Of a stretch of DNA of 64,000 nt, positions 46,660 through 58,329 are shown piece after piece. The translations under genes and the position numbers were made by a program. The notes beneath the pieces were generated by a model. The model saw only the letters and a list, made by a program, of their open reading frames with translations. It had not been told where the DNA came from and did no database searches. Position 1 is the stretch's first letter. Every line of letters starts with the position of its first letter. Origin of the DNA: Isoetes taiwanensis (Eukaryota; Streptophyta; Lycopodiopsida; Isoetales; Isoetaceae); NCBI GenBank assembly GCA_021234155.1, contig JAJEKV010000338.1, positions 188,001-252,000 of the forward strand, read 5' to 3'.

Positions 46660-46840
46660 AAATGATGTTTTCCTTCGTTTCACCGAATAGAAGGAAAACA
46701 AAGTTCTAGAACTACGAAGGTAGTTAGCAGTTAGTTTTGTTCTTTCCCCTTCTAGCACCTTATTTAAGTTCTTTTCCGTTCCTTGCTTCCTTATCAGCTC
46801 TCATTCACATCTCCCCTTTCTCCTTCGTGCGTTTTGGCCC
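46660..46840 (+). repeat. 181-bp direct repeat, copy 1 (LTR-like)
   Basis: Identical by eye to 48751-48931. It starts (AAA)TGATGTTTTCCTTCG and contains a 10-bp-stem hairpin (gttttccttc...gaaggaaaac), the palindrome agttctagaact and a TATA-like 'ccttatttaagttc'. The TG start and internal TATA fit an LTR, but no CA end, PBS or target duplication was found. Confidence 0.75.
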
Positions 46841-46908
46841 CCTCTAGTGGTTCACCGTTTCCTTGGAGTTTGTGCGTCACGTTTCTCTGTGTCTCCACGC
46901 TGTTTACT

Positions 46909-47457
46909 ATGGCTCCAAAAACTTGTGTGTTAAAGCTTAGGAAGAGGCGGGCGGCTGATGCTCCTTCTGATGCTCCTTCTGATGATGTTTGTGCATGACT
47001 TAAAGCCATTGAGGACAGGTTGGAGCCAAGATGGACAGTTTGAAGGGCGTCTTAGAGAGCAAGTTGGAGGCAAGGATAGACGATCTGAAGGGCTCAAACG
47101 CGGAAATTGCTGTGGCATTAGAATCTAAGATCTCATCTCTTCAAGAGGAGATTCATCGGAAGAACAAGAAATCAAGAGCTCCTATCCTGAAGTTCCATGA
47201 AAATATCAAACAATTTGATCTCTGGAATCAATTAGAGGACTCCTTTGCAGATTTAGAAGCCCATTTGCAGTTGCACAAGACCCTGGACGCAGCAGCCAAG
47301 GACATCATTGATAGAGGTAATTCTTTAATTGCTAACAGGAAAAATCTAATATGCATCAGAGATCGAGAAGGGCCAAGAGTTGCAGAATTTTATGAGATGG
47401 GGGCTTTAACCCTCTCTGAGGTGAAGAACGGCCCAAATATGGGGATTTTACCATGCT
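46909..47457 (+). pseudogene. Broken gag-like coiled-coil ORF between the direct repeats
   Basis: An ATG at 46909 opens MAPKTCVLKLRKRRAADAPS, which stops at 46996. The same strand continues as KAIEDRLEPR and MDSLKGVLESKLEARIDDLK (ORF 47031-47459), then a helical region with LDAAAKDIIDRGNSLIANRK and REGPRVAEFYE. The order basic start, coiled coil, then a globular 'I-x-RG-x-x-L-I-x-x-R' region with W/R-x-V-x-E-x-Y resembles nucleocapsid-like proteins of some retroelements, recalled only loosely. No zinc knuckle and no pol genes follow, so the element would be non-autonomous. Confidence 0.4.
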
Positions 47458-47459
47458 AA

Positions 47460-48750
47460 AGGCTTTGCTAGATATTATCGGGCTCTAAGGATCTGTGGTA
47501 AGTCTTCCGAAGGGCTCATAATGGTTACCAGTTCATGCTAAGAATAATTTCGATTCAGTTATTTTGCTTAAAGAAAAATAATTTCGGTTCAGTTGATCAA
47601 CCCAATTGTTTCTGCTTAAGTGGTTTCTTTCTTTTTATTTCTCTTTTATGCGCTTTTGAGAAATAAGGTTGTGTTTTGGGCAGCCGTTTTAGATTGAGGA
47701 GTTTGATCCGAGATATTTTTGGAATCGTTGGTTTCCAGAGCTGTTATAATGTTAGATCTTGTTCCTGTTTTTAAGGTTTTCAAGAAGGCCAACCGAATCT
47801 CAATAAATATGATCTCGGTTGCTATCTACATACAGTCTTCATAAATAAAACCTTGCCCTGTATTTTTGCATGTTTTTCTATCTGCTTGTCTTACCATGTA
47901 TGCGTTTTTGCCGAAGCTTTTACTGTATTACCCTGTTCTTACTTCGCAACCAAGACATGCGGCGTTCAGATCTTCCTATCTTATGAAGCTTTTTACCCTG
48001 TATTTGCTTAGCAGCCAAGATGTGTGACGACGAGATCTTCGCATGCCTAGGTGTGTGGCGGCCAGAACTCCCGCCCCTGCATTTTTTACCCCGATTCTCT
48101 TTTCTTCGCATACATCTATTTCATAAATATTATTTTAATATCTTCTTTCATTACTATTATAATCTTACTCACATTACTATACTTACCCGTTTTCAGTTTT
48201 TCCATTCTAATGTAGTCCGATAGTAGATGTCATGTTAATAATGTATTATTTAATTGCTATCTAGTAGTGTCTGCTATATGCTCAAATTCGATGTGATGAT
48301 TGCCTAGATGAGACTTCCTAAGGTTATATTGCTATGGTTGGTTATTGATATCTAAATGATGTTGGGTTCAATTTGTTCTATGGCTATGTAGGCTTGCTTG
48401 ATAGGCCAAACTGTGCTTTTCCATATCCTTTGGGCCTCCTATCTATAACCCCAACCTTTACCATGGATAATTTTTTCGGCCTTGTTTTGCTATACCATTT
48501 GTTCTTGTTAGTCGCCATGTATTCGGGATCTTCAATTGCTATTGGAGATTTTTTTGGAAAGTATGTGACCTTCTATGGGAAGTTCTTTTTTTCCACCCAA
48601 TATCTTCTATGGGAAGTTGTTATTTCCTACCCAGTTTTCAATGCTTACGAACAACTTTTAGTTTTTGTTATTCTTCGTCAAGCTTATTACGTTGTTTTGT
48701 TCTGCCTCTTCTTCAGCATTCTTGTCTGTGTTTTTCCGTAGTAGTTCTAG
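47460..48750. other. Internal part between the direct repeats; no gene recognised
   Basis: T-rich sequence, with one 122-codon hydrophobic ORF on the plus strand (48373-48741) made mostly of F, L, V and Y from T-rich codons; it is probably not a gene. 'agccaagatgtgtgacg' and 'aaccaagacatgcggcg' recur near 47950 and 48013. Confidence 0.4.
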
Positions 48751-48931
48751 AAATGATGTTTTCCTTCGTTTCACCGAATAGAAGGAAAACAAAGTTCTAG
48801 AACTACGAAGGTAGTTAGCAGTTAGTTTTGTTCTTTCCCCTTCTAGCACCTTATTTAAGTTCTTTTCCGTTCCTTGCTTCCTTATCAGCTCTCATTCACA
48901 TCTCCCCTTTCTCCTTCGTGCGTTTTGGCCC
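48751..48931 (+). repeat. 181-bp direct repeat, copy 2 (LTR-like)
   Basis: Identical by eye to 46660-46840; the two diverge at once outside these limits. Identity suggests that the pair is recent, in contrast to the old copia LTRs around it. Confidence 0.75.
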
Positions 48932-48974
48932 ACCCCCCCACCCTTCTCTTGCTTATAACTTGTTTGTAAACTAA

Positions 48975-49190
48975 CACTTTGTTGGAGGCCTGGTGCCTAG
49001 TTGGAGGCCTAGTGCTGGTTGGGGCCTTTTGTGCACGGTGAGGGCCGCAGCCTGGTTGGGGCCTTTGTGCCCGGGTTGAGGCATGTGTGCCTGGTTGAGG
49101 CGTTAGATGCCCTGGTTGAGGCTTTTGTGCGGTTGGAGGCCCTAGTGCCTGGTTGGAGGCCTTCGTGCCTGGATGGCCATGGTGGCTTTT
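48975..49190 (+). repeat. GC-rich minisatellite, unit about 26-30 bp
   Basis: Seven or eight degenerate units of the type 'ggttggaggcctagtgcct', with variants 'ggttggggccttttgtgc' and 'ggttgaggcatgtgtgcct'. It is open in some frames (part of ORFs on both strands), which reflects the repeat and not a gene. Confidence 0.8.
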
Positions 49191-49629
49191 GGTTCGTCTT
49201 TCTTGTGTATGCAGGGTTTAGCGTGGCTGTTTGGAAGAGAGCTTTGGATTCGAAGCACAAGATGAAGATCAATGGAGAAGACAATTCAAACATGTTTCGT
49301 CTTTGGCAACTTCATTGCTGTGATGTATTTTCACCCAATAAGGCTAGTCAGCATGAGGGTACAAGATCTATTATGTTTTTGGACCTAGCATTGGTTAGTG
49401 ATCCCATTATTGTTAGGGTTTTTCCTCGAAAACCCGAAAGGGCGAGGTTTTTTAATCCCGGCCATAATGGTTTCACTAGCTTGCTATCAATATGTACTTG
49501 TTTTGGTTATCAAGGAGATGCCCATGAGCAGCATTTCAGCATTATATTTTCCTAAATATGGTACTATGAGACATATTATTACAGCTCTCTATGGGAATCC
49601 CGTTCAATCAAATAGAATACTAAGACATA
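49191..49629. other. No gene recognised
   Basis: It contains a diverged tandem pair near 49560-49650 ('gacatattacagct' and 'ggcaatc/gggaatc'). No supported coding region. Confidence 0.4.
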
Positions 49630-50758
49630 TTACAGCTGTCTGTGGCAATCGTGTTCAAGCACGGTCTCAAGCTGATCTACAAGAGCTTGGAAGGCATCCT
49701 TCCAATCTTGCCCCCTCCAATCAATACTGAAAATTCTCTGCAATGCCCACAATTCCTTCTGACTTCCTCTGGCAAAGAAAGAGCGACGCGTCTCATATAC
49801 ACTAGAATAATCTGGAATGCTTTGATGTCCATTTGTAGCTTGAAAAGGTCTCGATGACTTTCCAGTCCAATAACTACAACAATAATGGCATGGGTCGAGA
49901 GCTCCCATTGCCTGCAAGCATCCAAATTACCAACAATATCAATAAACAACTTATCTGTTTATGCAATCAAGGCAGTAGAAAAAGAAGAGTTTGAAAAAAC
50001 TTTAGAATCTCCAGTGGTAATTGGTACAAGGGAACAACACAGGATGGGATGCTTTGAAATGATACAGCACAAAATACAGGGCGACACTTCGCATACGATT
50101 TTTCAAGCATGCTCATATGTGATACAGAGAGAAAATGGAGCAAATCTTGTCAGAAATAAGAACTCTTATCAGCCTTAACAATCAGATAATAATAATCATA
50201 CCTTTATAATGGAAGGCTGCTAAAATCCAAATATATATTGAGGCCACAAATGGCATTTGATTGCATTCGTGGAAGACTCTGACAGTGCTCTTCCATTGCA
50301 AAATTTATACGCAATTGCACATCCTCCTAGCATTTGTCCATAGAAGGTCGTATGTAAGCTTCCTCCGGATGGCCGTCCATTGTTACCTGTGGATCAGCAT
50401 TAGATGAAAGAACGAAAAAGAATATGCATATAAACCTTTGAGTAACATACCTTGAAATATAGCTTCCCTTTTCCGTAATCTACTTCTGATATATAATAAC
50501 AAGTACGGGGAAGATCCAAATAATTATAAGCATGTACGGCTCTTGCAACCTACCAAAACTATCCTTATGAGTGAATACATCCCCCTTTTTATCAAAAAAA
50601 GCATGAAATATTCTCAACACACCTAATGGAAGTATTGTATCTTTGTTACACCATCCATCCCTTTGTACAAGTTTACCTATGTCAACAAGCTCAACAACAG
50701 GATTCTTCAAATCTATGTTGAGTTTGAAAATTGATTCTGAGTTTTCTGTAAAATGCAA
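49630..50758 (-). pseudogene. Unidentified exon fragments on the minus strand
   Basis: Three protein-like pieces on one strand. 50758-50500 reads SIFKLNIDLKNPVVELVDIG, then KLVQRDGWCNKDTILPLGVL and RIFHAFFDKKGDVFTHKDSFG. 50390-50250 begins after an AG acceptor and reads TMDGHPEEAYIRPSMDKC, then a stop and EDVQLRINFAMEEHC. 49940-49630 ends DWKDAFQALVDQLETVLEHD. Protein-like composition and the shared strand suggest exons of one captured gene, but no family is recognised. A stop in the middle piece and frame changes in the last show decay. Confidence 0.35.
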
Positions 50759-50999
50759 AATTTGCCTATAAATAATCTTGGACTATAGTCTTATACAGCA
50801 AAGGTCTTGGAGAAAAATTAAATATCACTAACAAGCATGTCCTCGTGTTTAGATTGAATCAAATCCAAGTGACGGAATGGTTATATTGCTTATTCTATCT
50901 TTATACGCCCTCACCTGATCACTCATGGGCATAAGACCAATGGCTCTTGATGGAGGAAGCACCCTGGTATAAAAGGTTCCTGATTTAAGACACCCATAT

Positions 51000-51457
51000 A
51001 ACAATCAACACATAACAACCATTAATATTATTAACATAAACCATTGCATTTAACACATTTAAATTAAAATCCCCCTTAAACCCCCTTTGGTTTGGGTGCA
51101 TATTCACACGGGGGGTTACGTAGGGCAGCGAGAGCCCCAAAAATATATTTACAATACATGTACAAAATTAACACCATTAAGTACATTCTCTCAAACCTTA
51201 TAGTATTTTGCAAACCTTAATATACAGTATACAAAAACTTGTACATGCATACCCCACAAACGAGGATCGCTATGTACGGTCCAGATCTTGGAATAAAGGG
51301 CAAATATGCCCATCCGACAGCTCTCGTTGCCCGGAGTAACCACCCATGTGAATATGCACCCAAAACCAAAGGGGGTTTAAGGGGGGTTTTAATTTAAATG
51401 TGTTAAATGCAATGGTTTATGTTAATAATATTAATGGTTGTTATGTGTTGATTGTTA
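51000..51457. mobile_element. Foldback element with inverted arms of about 108 bp, copy 1
   Basis: The left arm (about 51000-51108, 'acaatcaacacataacaacc' to 'gggtgcatattcac') is repeated inverted at about 51350-51457 with few mismatches. The centre (about 240 bp) carries 'ggcagcgagagccc' facing 'agctctcgttgcccgg'. No ORF. A related copy with longer arms lies at 53806-54425. Such elements form long hairpins and are usually non-autonomous. Confidence 0.8.
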
Positions 51458-51469
51458 CATTAAAAAAAA

Positions 51470-52290
<821 letters not shown>

Positions 52291-52355
52291 TTAAACAAAA
52301 ACAGTGCAAGTCTTAGCTGTCTGCTTGAGATTCAAATGATTGAATTAACAAAAAA

Positions 52356-52553
52356 ATGATGATGGTGGTAGGATTAATCCTGTGGGGAGTATCAGCCCCT
52401 GTTCAATCTGCAAGATGTGTTCCGGCAGAGCGGGGGGTCCTGCTGAAGCTCAAGTCAGGGCTAAGGGAGTTTGGTGCCGGATGGAACACCCTGCATCGCG
52501 CAAATGGGAGGGATTACACCGCAAAGCAAAGCATGGCATGTAATCGGCCTTGA
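52356..52553 (+). pseudogene. Start of an LRR receptor-like protein (fragment)
   Basis: A 65-codon ORF, MMMVVGLILWGVSAPVQSAR, then CVPAERGVLLKLKSGLREFG and AGWNTL. A hydrophobic signal peptide is followed by the pattern C-x-x-x-E-R-x-x-L-L-x-x-K-x-G-L, the LRRNT_2 cap of plant leucine-rich-repeat receptor proteins. The expected W-x-G-V-x-C and the LRRs themselves are missing, and the ORF stops soon after. It lies 69 bases from the hexokinase exon on the opposite strand, so the two come from different sources. Confidence 0.5.
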
Positions 52554-53805
52554 TATGCGTTGATCTCCACAAAATATTTGGATGCCAAGTGTGCGTTTCT
52601 CACCTCGGGCGTGTCGCATGCAATTATCTGATGTACTCCACCTCTACTAGCCATTCTGTCGGTGGCCAAATGCTAAATAGAAAAGGATATACAATCAAAA
52701 GTTTACAGAAAACCCGCAGGGTAAAGCTTAAAAAAGTAAACATTAAAATAAGAAAATTGAACTCCCTGGGGTATGACATCCACAACTATTCACCTTGGAC
52801 TTGGGAGTGGTAGGATCCTAACAAGAAGGGTATCCCCATCGGCCTTGAAAGTGGGCATCATCTCCTCCCCCTTGAATATGTAGCATAATAACAGGGGGTT
52901 TTCTTTGTGTCTTTGTACGCTTTTCACTAAGGTTTTCCTATGATTTTGTGATGTATTCAAATGGATGTCATCTAGAGTGCACCATTTCTGAGCCATTGAT
53001 TTTATCCTTTTTTTTTTTCCAATGGTCAACAACCAATGGCTCACAACAAAAGCCCTTTTTTTGTGCGTGTGGTGTATAATAGTCAACAACCAATGGCTCA
53101 CAACAAAAGCCCTCTTTTTGTGTGTGTGGTGCATAATGGGCACATGAAGGGTTTGAAGGGCGCATGTAGTGCAGTTTCCCCGCCGGCAACACATTTCTTA
53201 TCATAACTTTTGATCCAGAGCTCTGTTTGAGATGATTTTTATTGCGTTGGAAAGCTCTATCCGAGATCTTTTTGATAGTGTATGATATGGATATGTTTGG
53301 TTAAGTTATCTATGCTAAAACAGCAATTTTTCGGCCGGGTTTGGTAGGCTTTCACATCCTACCAGCTGATTAATACAGGATTGCGCTATTGGATATTGTT
53401 TTATGGCTCATTCCGAATGAAGGTTGCAAAAAATTACCATGCATTTTTAGATTTTGAGGCAGTTATTAAGCAAATTCCAAGGCGTCTAGATCCTTGTGCT
53501 AACAAGTAGAAAAGTTTCCCACTTTGGTTTCTCACCACAAGAATCCATGGAGGCCAAAGGCTGCTGTTAAATTCCAGTTGAAAAATGTTTGTACATGGGT
53601 GTTGCAAACTTTATGACTTTCAGAATAATGGGATCAATCCGCTCTATCTTTATGGTAACTTTTACTTATGTTCTATTTGTTTTATTGTGATGAAATTCAA
53701 AAGCTACAGGTGATGAAAGCCTTAAATAAATTCTAGTTTTTTTCTGGTTTGAATTCTAAAATTTTTGTTACACCGGGGGCGCCCCTAAGGCCGAAGGGCC
53801 AAATT
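52554..53805. other. Spacer between gene scraps and foldback copy 2; repeats only
   Basis: A tandem duplication of about 56 bp lies at 53025-53140 ('caacaaccaatggctcac' and 'aacaaaagccct' twice). The stretch 52880-52985 ('cataataacagggggtt' to 'atctagagtgcac') is repeated inverted and diverged at about 55205-55090. No gene is supported. Confidence 0.5.
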
Positions 53806-54430
53806 TTTGCAACACAAACCATTAACATCCAACATATAAAAATTAAATCCCCCAACACATAACAACCAACACATAACAACCATTGATATTAACAACCAAC
53901 ACATAACTACCATTGACATTAATTAACACAACCGTTGGGTCCAACACATTTAAATTAAAATCCCCCTTAAACCCCCTTTGGTTTGGGTGCATATTCACAG
54001 GGGGTGACGTGGGGACGGCGAGAGCCCTCATAATTGTATTTTGCACGTATAAAATCAACACCATATAGTATTCGCTTTGAAATCTTATAGTATTTTGCGA
54101 ATCTTGTTATACAGTATAGCAAATTTTGTACTTGCATACCCTACAAACGAGGAACTTTACGTACGGTGTAGATTAAGGAATAAGGGGTGAATATGCCTAT
54201 CCAACAGCTCTCGTTGCCCGGAGTCACCCCCGTGTGAATATGCACCCAAACCAAAGGGGGTTTAAGGGGGATTTTAATTTAAATGTGTTAGACCCAATGG
54301 TTGTGTTAATTAATGTCAATGGTAGTTATGTGTTAGTTGTTAATTTCAATGGTTGTTATGTGTTGGTTGTTATGTGTTGGGGGATTTGATTTTTATATGT
54401 TGGATGTTAATGGTTTGTGTTGGACATTAT
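53806..54430. mobile_element. Foldback element with inverted arms of about 190 bp, copy 2
   Basis: Arms at about 53811-54004 and 54228-54425 are inverse copies. They share with copy 1 the core 'acacatttaaattaaaatcc' and 'ccccctttggtttgggtgc'. The outer arms here are extended by extra tandem 'acacataacaacc' units that copy 1 lacks. The centre again carries 'ggcgagagccc' facing 'agctctcgttgcccgg'. Confidence 0.8.
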
Positions 54431-55281
54431 GTACAAATGTTAAGCGTCCCTGTAGAAGGTTTTTCCATATTTTGTGTCCCACCTGTCTTTCCGTGATCTG
54501 CCCAATGTCATAACTCTGTAACACAAGGGGATAAAACAAGTCAGATGCATCATAAAAGGCATACTCAAATGTAAATATAACGCAATCATGTACTCCATCG
54601 CATTAGCTATCATCCTCAACGGTAATATGAGACAAATTGAAAGTCTGTAAATGCAAGAAAATGATCTTTGTGGTCATCCAGGTCTCCATATCTCATTTCA
54701 TGGACCTAAAGTTAAAACAACAAATAGACAAAAGCATACCTTGATGGCTGCTGCAAAGGAATGATGCAGCTTAGTAAGAAGGTAGTGGAACCACATTGAA
54801 TCTACCAAGATTTTCCGAGAAGGGGCTTTGGGGCGGCCCCTGCTCCAAGCTTACGAGTAGTATAGCTGCCGGCGCTTTCCTCCGCAAGACAGAAATTAGG
54901 ATTCAGGGTTTGCATTTGCAAAAGGAATTGTCAGAGAGCGGAACAAAACCCTAAGTTGAAGGGTCTCGAGCCTTGCATGTACAGCAAGGAAAAAATACTT
55001 TTTATTAGCATAGAACCTTAAATTATAAAAAATATATATCAAAATTTAGGGATTCAACCATTGGAAAGCGTCACGAAAATTAAAGTGAGCGTATGTGCAC
55101 TCTAGATGTACCGATTAGTACGTCTCATGGAATACTATCAACAAATCATATAAAAACCTTAGGAAAAAAAGTACAAAAATACAAAAACAACCCCCTGTTA
55201 TAATGCTAGATATTAATACAAAAGCTACAAAGAACAAGATCAGCAAACCTCATTTCTGATAAAGACACACAAGCTTGTCAC
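54431..55281. other. Mosaic spacer, possible exon scraps on the minus strand
   Basis: On the minus strand, 54800-54742 reads MWFHYLLTKLHHSFAAAIK before a GTATGC donor. It could be a short captured exon of unknown origin. The stretch around 54930-54840 resembles a 5' UTR (GC-rich, 'agggttttg'). Nothing here continues the pyrophosphatase gene. Confidence 0.3.
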
Positions 55282-55533
55282 CTGCATCAAAACAAGCACA
55301 CCCATAGGGTCATTGTCCTCATAGGATGTTCTTGGTATAAATCCATAATTGTGTGGATACACTATTGATGAATATAAAACCCGATCAACCTGCACAATGA
55401 TATGGCAACTAAAATCAGAACATCAATATACACGGATTACTTTCGAATTCTTTTAGAAGTCACTAAACTTTATGATGCCACTCTTCTTGTCAAGCTCATA
55501 TTTTACTTTGCTTCCCTTTGGGATTTCAATCAC
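55282..55533 (-). pseudogene. Soluble inorganic pyrophosphatase fragment (two exons)
   Basis: Exon one, 55533-55468, reads VIEIPKGSKVKYELDKKSGI then IK, starting after an AG acceptor. Exon two, 55389-55282, reads [36 protein letters not shown], between AG and GT sites. These adjoin in plant family I pyrophosphatases (PPi hydrolysis in cytosol or plastid). Two defects are visible. The donor after exon one is AAG|TTTAGT where GT is expected. The active-site signature D-x-D-P-x-D has Gly in place of the last Asp (DNDPMG), a residue needed for metal binding and catalysis in the family. Flanking exons are absent. Like the hexokinase scrap it is on the minus strand of the 16.4-kb mosaic segment. 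Confidence 0.88.
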
Positions 55534-55719
55534 CTGATAAGTGCAATATATACTAAAGAAGTCGTATTTAATTAAAGTGGGACAAATCTTGAATTTTGGG
55601 ACTCGGACTGAAAATGGGACTCATATTGACATCAAAATTTCACATCATATAACAAGGACTGGTTCATAATATTTTCTTACAGAATTTCCAAATAAATAGT
55701 TGAGAAAGTTGAGTGAGGT

Positions 55720-55985
55720 GAGATGGAAAGGGGAAGGGGGGGGAAGACGGGAGGAGAAAAGGGGGGGGGGAGAAGAGGGGGCAAGGGAGAAGAGGGGCAA
55801 GGGAAGGGGCAAGGAGAAGAAGGGGCAAGGGGCAAGGGGCAAGGGGCAGGGGGGGCAAGGGAGAAGAGGGCAAGGGGAAGGGGGCAAGGGGGAGAAGAAG
55901 GGGCAAGGGGCAAGGGGCAAGGGGGCAAGGGGGGCAAGGGAGAAGAAGGGGCAAGGGGAAAGGGGAAGGGTGGGGGAGGGGGGAA
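55720..55985 (+). repeat. G-rich microsatellite/minisatellite (GGGGCAAGGGG type)
   Basis: About 265 bp of almost pure purine on the plus strand: runs of 3-10 G separated by 'caa', 'aga' or 'gaa'. It produces long open frames on both strands (Gly/Glu-rich on plus, Pro/Leu-rich on minus) that are artefacts of composition. Dozens of G-runs make stable G-quadruplexes possible. Confidence 0.9.
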
Positions 55986-56084
55986 AGCCAAAATAATAAA
56001 AGGAAAATACATATTATCAAAATATAATTAATAATTAATTTAATTAATTTAATTAAATAAATAACTAATAAAAAATATAAAACC

Positions 56085-56175
56085 ATTCTCCTCTTCTCGA
56101 CTAGTGAGTCGAGAATTGGAGAACATAAATCCAACCATTCTCCTCTTTCTCGACTAGTGAGTCGAGAATTGGAAT
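56085..56175. repeat. Tandem pair of a palindrome (tctcgactagtgagtcgaga)
   Basis: Two copies of a unit of about 55 bp, each with a near-perfect palindrome around 'ctagtgag' and flanked by 'ccattctcctctt' and 'attgga'. The 'tcgac/gtcga' core is the same as in the repeats at the other end of the 4-kb TIR element (58330-58870). Confidence 0.75.
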
Positions 56176-56180
56176 AACCT

Positions 56181-56627
56181 CTAATCCTCCGCGGTGAACA
56201 GCCCATTAAGTGTGAGATTAAATGTGTGCAAGGTACCTAAAGGGGCATAGATGGTCACAACCAAACTCATTTGTAGGATAGAAGACCCGTGATCACCCAT
56301 CGCAACACCGGCAATTATTTTATCGAGAAGATGGAGAGGGGCGGCCATGGCTATGCCGATGTCGATGTCTGTGAGCGCTTTTGAGCCCCTTCCCTCTGGT
56401 ATGCGCCTATTTTCAATTCGAAGCTTGGCCAAGAATCTTGTTGCTTTCAAGCATCCGCCCATCAAAACATGCCATTCTCCTCGTGGCCACAAATGTAAGA
56501 TGGAATAGGATATCAAGAAGGGCAGCTCACAAGCGATAAATAATCCTTTGGATGACAAAGTGGAGGAAAGCATAAAGGCCGCGACGGGGAGACTTGTGCC
56601 GAAGATCTTTGCATCGGGCGAATCCAC
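56181..56627 (-). CDS. Unidentified 148-aa ORF inside the 4-kb TIR element
   Basis: It starts MDSPDAKIFGTSLPVAAFML and contains hydrophobic stretches and RGEWHVLMGGCLKATRFL. No domain is recognised. The same strand has further short ORFs (56646-56855, 57204-57392). These may be exons of a captured gene: the GC-rich 56300-57450 region differs from the AT-rich sequence on both sides. It could equally be chance. Confidence 0.25.
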   Translation of the reverse strand: MDSPDAKIFGTSLPVAAFMLSSTLSSKGLFIACELPFLISYSILHLWPRGEWHVLMGGCLKATRFLAKLRIENRRIPEGRGSKALTDIDIGIAMAAPLHLLDKIIAGVAMGDHGSSILQMSLVVTIYAPLGTLHTFNLTLNGLFTAED

Positions 56628-57499
56628 AAACGCAGGAAGTTCGCTTCAAATCCACAAAACGCTGGTGGGAAGTAAAAGCTTCAATCCACAAACGCCGAAG
56701 TTCCCCGCTTCAAATCTTGCGCGTTGATCTCGGATAGCGAAACCAAGGTTAGATTGAAGATTAGAAATCAAGGTCAGCTTTGAAACCAAGGTCGTTGGGG
56801 CGTTGATTGAGGCTCCTCTGAAAATGCTGGGCGAAGCTTTGGAAGTTATGGCCATAGCCGCGGCAGCCGGAGATTCCTCAGAGTGGAAAGATTTTCAAAG
56901 GCTTAAACTCAAAAGGTAAAGTAGATGCCGGAAGTTACGCTTGTCAAAATCTCGCAGCTTGAAGGATTTATGCCTTTCAAAAAAAAAAGAGTTTTAGGGT
57001 CGGAGCCGTGGAAGCTCACCAAATATCGTCGGATTTGAAATACCGCCGAAATACCGCTTCGAAATACTCTAACGGGAGTTCAGGGTGGTGCCCTCGCGAC
57101 TTCAAAACCTAGAAGCTCAAGAAACCGCCGTCGCCGGAGCTTCGGAGCATCAAAACCATCAAAAGAGGCATAAGGTCGTCTTGTGCCGGCAGCAGGCTGT
57201 AAATTAGTTAAAAGGAGCCGTGTAGCCACAGTGCTCAAGAATCCGGCTTGGAAATCGAAAGCAGATCCCCGGCATTTCGATTGCCTTTAATACGCCCATT
57301 TGATCAAGGCTTCGGCTATGGCGGATCCGGCGCCCGACACCTTGAAATCCATCGCTTAAATCTCGTTGGCGTGTTCCTTGGTTCCATAGCACGGTTTGAG
57401 GATCAAAGGAATCTCTTCACTAGCGAAAGCGAGGCATGACTGACTATATGCCGGTGGGAGCTATGGCGTTGGGGAGCTATGGCGTTGGGAGGTTCTTTC

Positions 57500-58320
57500 A
57501 AATGGTACAAAAGGAACTTCTGTCTCAAAGGTATGTACCAAAGTTTAAAATTCAACCATGGGCGGGAAAAAAAGGCGGGGTATTAGAAAAAAAGGGGTAA
57601 AATAATACATTGAAAAAGAAAGTGTAATATAAATGATTTTAAAATTCAAGCATGGGCGGGAAAAAAAGGCGTGGTATTAGAAAAAAAAGGGTAAAATAAT
57701 ACGTTGAAAAAGAAAGTGTAAAATAAATGCTAATAATATAGGATTATATTTTGACGTGTCCCAATTTCCTCTTTTCATGTGTGTGCTACTATGTTTACAC
57801 GTTAAACATTATGTTGCTATGGTGCACGTTTTCTAGGCATATATTCTTATTCTAAGGTAAAAATTTAATTTTGCGTGTGATCATGATATAATTTACACCT
57901 TGTTTAACCCATTTTGAAGGTTCAAGACACAAAATGGAAACAAGTACATATTAATATATAGGTCTAATGGTTATTAATAGATTTAATGCATAGGTCTAAT
58001 AGGCTCTCGTAGGTTATAATGTGCATTATAGGTGCATATGTTGCTATTTACATGTGCATTAGGCATTACTCTTTACATAGCTAAATATGAGCCCAATGGT
58101 CCCCTCTTCATATAGCTATATGGTATGGTCCATTAGAAAGGGGGAGGGTCCATTGGATATGTGTCCATTAGATAATACATGGGGAGGGTCTATTTTTTAT
58201 GGAAAATACGTAGGAAATTTATAGGAAGGGTATTTTTTCATAGAAAATACATAGGATATTTGAAGGATTCATTTTCAACCTTCTTGGACTCTGAGCTTTG
58301 AAATTGCCCTTTTTTTACTC
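57500..58320. other. No gene; small tandem duplication
   Basis: Near 57555-57730 a segment of about 85 bp ('catgggcgggaaaaaaaggc' and 'gggtaaaataatac') is present twice. The rest is AT-rich with no ORF. Confidence 0.5.
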
Positions 58321-58329
58321 TGAGTTGCC

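Noticed and set aside
49009-49555. ORFs of 94 and 178 aa over the minisatellite near 49 kb
   Set aside because: Their first halves are the GC-rich repeat units on each strand, and the remainder shows no motif.
55645-56206. Long Pro/Leu/Phe-rich ORFs on the minus strand and Gly/Lys-rich ORFs on the plus strand
   Set aside because: They exist only because the G-rich tract at 55720-55985 lacks stop codons; there is no domain and the same tract is open in several frames.
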